Assembly: GCF_042680125.1 (NCBI RefSeq)
Contig: NZ_JBHTNY010000015.1
Reading direction: 5' to 3' (one strand)
DNA: 64,000 nucleotides
Source: Robinsoniella peoriensis
GTDB taxonomy: Bacteria > Bacillota > Clostridia > Lachnospirales > Lachnospiraceae
In this document: piece by piece, positions 62,746-64,000 of the stretch
Layout: each line of letters opens with the position of its first letter
How positions within the stretch are numbered: the stretch's first letter is position 1
The notes under the pieces: model-generated
Told to the model about the DNA's origin: nothing
The model's database searches: none
The model's input: only the letters and a program-made list of their open reading frames with translations
Position numbers and translations under genes: made by a program

Positions 62746-62958
62746 TATACCACCTCCTATCGGAAGTGGGAATCACCCTTGCAGAACGACTGCCTAAGTA
62801 AAGTATAAAACAATTAAATTAAAAATGCATTGAATTACAAATTCAAAAAAAGCGTAAATAAGTAAATGAAAGATAGTATGTGATCTGACTGTCGTAGTCA
62901 GATCAATTGTTTATAAGAAATGAATTGAAATTGATTATAAATAAATGCAAATTACAAG

Positions 62959-62987
62959 TTGACAAAAATGAAAATGCAGTGTAAGAT
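62959..62987 (+). promoter_or_regulatory. Promoter of the putative antitoxin RNA, copy 2
   Basis: TTGACA (62959-62964), 17-base spacer, TAAGAT (62982-62987). Confidence 0.7.
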
Positions 62988-62993
62988 AAAGAT

Positions 62994-63084
62994 ACAAAGG
63001 CAGTCGCCTTCACAAGCGTGACTTCCACTATGGTTAATTAAAAATAATCACCCACTACTTTGGCGGCAGGGGTGATTATTTTTT
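62994..63084 (+). ncRNA. Putative antisense antitoxin RNA, copy 2
   Basis: Same organisation and nearly the same sequence as copy 1, ending at the hairpin and T-run at about 63042-63084. Confidence 0.55.
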
Positions 63085-63171
63085 TGTATCTTTATGTTTA
63101 GAGTAAATAAGGATAGCAACGATTAAAGAAGCTACATTTATGATAATCATAAATTCTTCGTAAGTACTCAT
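63076..63171 (-). CDS. Small hydrophobic type I toxin-like peptide, copy 2
   Basis: 31 residues, identical in protein sequence to copy 1, with the same RBS. Two identical toxin-like peptides from tandem units imply recent duplication under constraint on the coding part. Confidence 0.7.
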   Translation of the reverse strand: MSTYEEFMIIINVASLIVAILIYSKHKDTKK

Positions 63172-63321
63172 TATACCACCTCCTATCGGAAGTGGGAATC
63201 ACCCTTGCAGAACGACTGCCTAAGTAAAGTATAAAACAATTAAATTAAAAATGCATTGAATTACAAATTCAAAAAAAGCGTAAATAAGGAAATTAAAGAT
63301 AGTATGTGATCTGGCTGTTAT

Positions 63322-63848
63322 AGTCATAGCATTTGCGCCAAACATATAGTTAATTAGTGTCGGCTATACTTGATTTGAACCAAATAAACATATCATGTAA
63401 ATTAAATTTACTTTTATAAGTCCCTAAAAAGTAAAAAACCCTTCTTTTCTGACACGAAATCTTACCCAAACAGCAAAAAAAGTTACTTTTTTTGCAGGGA
63501 CAGAAAAATATTACCTCAAAGCGAAATATTTTACTCTAGTAAATTTGTACATCCATTGTTATTCTAAATGTGAACAATTTGTGAAAAATTTAAAAATGAA
63601 TTTGTTCATGAAATTAGGAAGTGAAAAAAATGATGAGTGAAAATGAATGAAGGACTTAAAAATCGTTATGTTAACGAAAAAAAGTCTTCAGACCATCATA
63701 TTCCCCGCAAAGATATGATCTCATTTTCTAAATAAACAGTAATAAGTTTTTCATAATGTGTACATTCGTACATGCTTATTTCTGTCATCCTTTATTTCCC
63801 ATAAAGTGTTTCACTTCCTAATAAAACTGAATAGTGGAGGTAGAAGTC
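63322..63848. other. Long AT-rich intergenic region before the last gene
   Basis: This region has no supported gene. It holds a perfect palindrome GCAAAAAAAG-TTA-CTTTTTTTGC (63473-63495), and an outer pair GTCCCT / AGGGAC (63420-63425 and 63496-63501). Nearer the last gene is TGTAC-ATTC-GTACA (about 63760-63773). A regulated promoter or an unrecognised structured leader is possible. Confidence 0.5.
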
Positions 63849-64000
63849 GTGAAACTAAGAAGAAGATTATTGTCATGTTTATTGGCTACAGCAGTGACTG
63901 TAACATCAATCACACCGATAAACGCAGCAGCTTCCCAGGGGGATTTGCAGATTGGCAGCTTAAAGGTAAATTATTTAAGTGAACCATTAGGTATTGATGA
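63849..64000 (+). CDS. Secreted enzyme, 5' end only, probably GH78 rhamnosidase-like
   Basis: The frame starts at a GTG (63849) with GGAGG 8 bases upstream and runs off the window after 50 codons. Residues 1-28 form a signal peptide (KLRRRLLSCLLATAVTVTSI then TPINAAA). The mature part opens with LQIGSLKVNYLSEPLGID. The LKVNY...PLGID pattern is typical of the N-terminal part of alpha-L-rhamnosidase (GH78)-like enzymes, but too little is seen to be sure. The product is probably a large secreted or surface carbohydrase. Confidence 0.6.
   Translation, partial: MKLRRRLLSCLLATAVTVTSITPINAAASQGDLQIGSLKVNYLSEPLGID

Larger units (their letters stand above)
62531..62895. repeat. Toxin-antitoxin-like cassette, copy 1
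   Basis: First copy of an about 365-bp tandem unit (period 426 bp) with a plus-strand promoter, a minus-strand 31-residue toxin-like ORF, a shared hairpin and inverted repeats at both ends. It differs from copy 2 at only a few positions. Confidence 0.85.
62957..63321. repeat. Toxin-antitoxin-like cassette, copy 2
   Basis: Second copy of the unit. Differences from copy 1 include one synonymous change in the toxin ORF (TAT to TAC at codon 4) and a few leader and promoter changes. Confidence 0.85.

Noticed and set aside
62531..63321. Repeated unit as a CRISPR array
   Set aside because: Only two long copies with a 426-bp period, no short regular spacers and no cas genes. They contain coding and promoter elements.
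63758..63982. 74-residue plus-strand reading frame before and across the last gene
   Set aside because: It overlaps the signal peptide region of the GTG-started secreted protein in another frame, lacks a good RBS and has no recognisable domain.

Overview
The window looks like the replication-origin region of a low-to-mid GC member of the Lachnospiraceae (Clostridia, Bacillota). The evidence is the order rsmG-mnmG-mnmE-jag-yidC-yidD-rnpA-rpmH, oriC, dnaA-dnaN-S4-recF-gyrB-gyrA, a parAB locus with two parS sites beside it, and families typical of that group (DUF3881, DUF4446, DUF4179 anti-sigma factor, YesM/YesN-type two-component pairs, MurT/GatD). The genus cannot be fixed from sequence reading alone.

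Layout. Bases 1-11750 (minus strand) form a glycan locus: the 3'-truncated gene of a very large secreted parallel beta-helix protein, a HAD phosphatase, a GH38 alpha-mannosidase and a CUT1 ABC importer (two permeases and a binding lipoprotein). A YesM/YesN-type sensor kinase and AraC-type regulator (12051-15384) are divergent from it and probably control it. Bases 15499-18529 hold an ECF sigma/anti-sigma pair and a TetR gene divergent from a GNAT acetyltransferase (18701). After tRNA-Arg(CCT) come DUF3881, serS, DUF4446, parB, parA, the parS sites and an unrecognised coiled-coil protein (24177-25385). An alpha/beta-hydrolase-like gene and a self-regulated TetR gene with a remnant of a PEP-synthase-like gene precede the origin block. 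The origin block (27612-44295) reads away from oriC on both sides. MurT/GatD and a class II aldolase follow.

Bases 47528-62496 form a second carbohydrate region: two TIM-barrel sugar isomerases, three Gfo/Idh/MocA dehydrogenases, AraC and ROK regulators, and a five-gene operon (52873-58238) that joins a PIG-L/LmbE deacetylase and a divergent NagB-like protein to a ribose-type ABC importer. I infer uptake of an N-acetylated amino sugar, followed by deacetylation and isomerisation or deamination without phosphorylation. DUF4432 (mutarotase-like) and UPF0303 proteins follow. The window ends with two tandem copies of a small type I toxin-antitoxin-like cassette and the start of a secreted, probably GH78-like, enzyme.

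Signals beyond ordinary gene content: the tandem toxin cassettes, the NagB-like protein that lacks the canonical catalytic Asp, a two-hairpin leader repeat that occurs at least three times just upstream of Shine-Dalgarno sequences (including before a 30-codon ORF inside oriC), a MITE-like long hairpin between yidC and yidD, a pentapeptide minisatellite in the anti-sigma factor, and a perfect 32-bp palindrome around one parS site.
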